Assembly: GCA_045126815.1 (NCBI GenBank)
Contig: JBGVPD010000084.1
Span: 1-5,941 of the forward strand
Direction of reading: 5' to 3'
Source of the DNA: RGIG1995 sp045126815
GTDB taxonomy: Bacteria > Bacillota > Clostridia > Oscillospirales > CAG-272
DNA: 5,941 bases
This document shows, in pieces, positions 5,213 to 5,941 of this stretch; positions within the stretch are counted from its first letter, which is position 1, and the number at the start of each line of letters is the position of its first letter. A program made the translations under genes and the position numbers. The notes under the pieces are model-generated. The model saw only the letters and a list, made by a program, of their open reading frames with translations. It was not told where the DNA came from and searched no databases.

Positions 5213-5941
5213 ATGAAAAGAATTCTTTCCCTTGCGCTCGTTGTTCTTATGTGTGCAGCACTTATGGTTGGCTGTAACGGAAACAAAGACGACGGCACGA
5301 CAATAAGAATCGGCGGTATCGGACCTATCACAGGCGATGCTGCAATTTACGGTAAGGCTGTTATGAACGGCTGCCAGATCGCTGTTGATGAGATCAACGA
5401 AAACGGCGGTATCGGCGGACTCAAGATCGAGTTCAAATTTGAAGACGACGCTAACGTTGCCGAAACATCCGTAAACGCTTACAACCAGCTTATGGACTGG
5501 GGTATGGATATACTCGTAGGCACTGTTACAACAACTCCCTGTATCTCCGTTTCCGCAAAGGTTAACGAAGACCGCGTATTCGCTCTTACCCCCTCTGCAT
5601 CTTCAACAGAAGTTACAGCAGGAAAAGACAATATGTACCAGCTCTGCTTCTCTGACCCCAACCAGGGTACAGGTTCTGCTAACTACATTTCAGAAAACTT
5701 GGCAGGCAAGAAGATCGCTATAATCTACAGAAACGATGACGCTTACTCTCAGGGTATCCGCGACACATTCGTTAAGGAAGCTGAAGCTAAGAAACTCGAA
5801 ATCGTTTACCAGGGTACTTTCAACAAGGACACTGCAACAGACTTCAACGTTCAGCTCACAGATGCAAAATCTAAGGGCGCTGACCTTATCTTCCTTCCCA
5901 TTTACTACCAGCCCGCATCCGTTATTCTCGCTCAGGCAGAC
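5213..5941 (+). CDS. Branched-chain-amino-acid-type ABC transporter substrate-binding lipoprotein (partial, C-terminus missing)
   Basis: The first 243 codons are in the window without a stop. The usual family length is about 380-400, so roughly a third is missing. Residues 1-20 are a lipoprotein signal peptide with lipobox MVGC, putting the lipid-anchored Cys at C21, on the outer face of the membrane. The mature part opens with IRIGGIGPITGDAAIYGKA (31-49) and then GCQIAVDEINENGGIGG (53-69). These are signatures of the Peripla_BP_6 fold of LivJ/LivK-type receptors. Later come ILVGTVTT and LTPSASSTEVT, the region where such proteins hold the amino-acid backbone, then CFSDPNQG. The ligand is probably a branched-chain amino acid, but family members also bind other amino acids, amides or urea, so no gene symbol is given. 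Permease and ATPase genes would be expected downstream, outside the window. Frequent C-ending and AAG codons suggest strong expression. Confidence 0.93.
   Translation, partial: MKRILSLALVVLMCAALMVGCNGNKDDGTTIRIGGIGPITGDAAIYGKAVMNGCQIAVDEINENGGIGGLKIEFKFEDDANVAETSVNAYNQLMDWGMDILVGTVTTTPCISVSAKVNEDRVFALTPSASSTEVTAGKDNMYQLCFSDPNQGTGSANYISENLAGKKIAIIYRNDDAYSQGIRDTFVKEAEAKKLEIVYQGTFNKDTATDFNVQLTDAKSKGADLIFLPIYYQPASVILAQAD

Noticed and set aside
5479..5661. Minus-strand frame of 60 codons
   Set aside because: It lies fully inside the substrate-binding-protein gene, whose lipobox, family motifs, promoter and ribosome binding site are clear.

Overview
The window looks like a stretch of a low-to-moderate-GC Gram-positive anaerobe, most likely a gut-type clostridium (class Clostridia). 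This rests on AT-rich intergenic regions, purine-rich ribosome binding sites 5-7 nt before each start, consensus sigma-A promoters, a BspA-like leucine-rich-repeat protein fused to clostridial aromatic cell-wall-binding repeats, and a lipoprotein-type solute-binding protein. No rRNA, tRNA, CRISPR array, insertion sequence or phage gene was seen.

Layout: four genes lie on the minus strand and one on the plus strand. From right to left on the minus strand they are a DUF89/ARMT1-like metal-dependent phosphatase (4018-4917), an OPA-family (organophosphate:phosphate antiporter) major facilitator transporter (2598-3905), glutamate racemase murI (1690-2460), and a large secreted surface protein with BspA-type leucine-rich repeats followed by 63-residue cell-wall-binding repeats (1-1529, C-terminus outside the window). 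Divergently on the plus strand, from 5213 to the window end, is the first part of a branched-chain-amino-acid-type ABC transporter substrate-binding lipoprotein.

Transcription: a good promoter can be read upstream of every gene, and hairpin terminators follow the transporter (2559-2587) and murI (1637-1673). Most genes are therefore probably separate units. The phosphatase and transporter have no convincing terminator between them, so they may be partly co-transcribed, with an internal promoter for the transporter. The divergent region 4918-5212 holds back-to-back promoters, an inverted repeat overlapping the -35 box of the binding-protein gene (a possible operator), and a leader of about 120 nt.

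How the genes work together: murI supplies D-glutamate for peptidoglycan. The surface protein is probably exported and held on the envelope by its repeats. The phosphatase and the sugar-phosphate-type transporter could be related through phosphorylated metabolites, but that is inference from adjacency. Overall this is mostly an ordinary chromosomal region. The least ordinary parts are the higher-order repeat structure of the surface protein, the phosphatase/transporter pairing and the candidate operator. I found no clear sign of an undescribed system.
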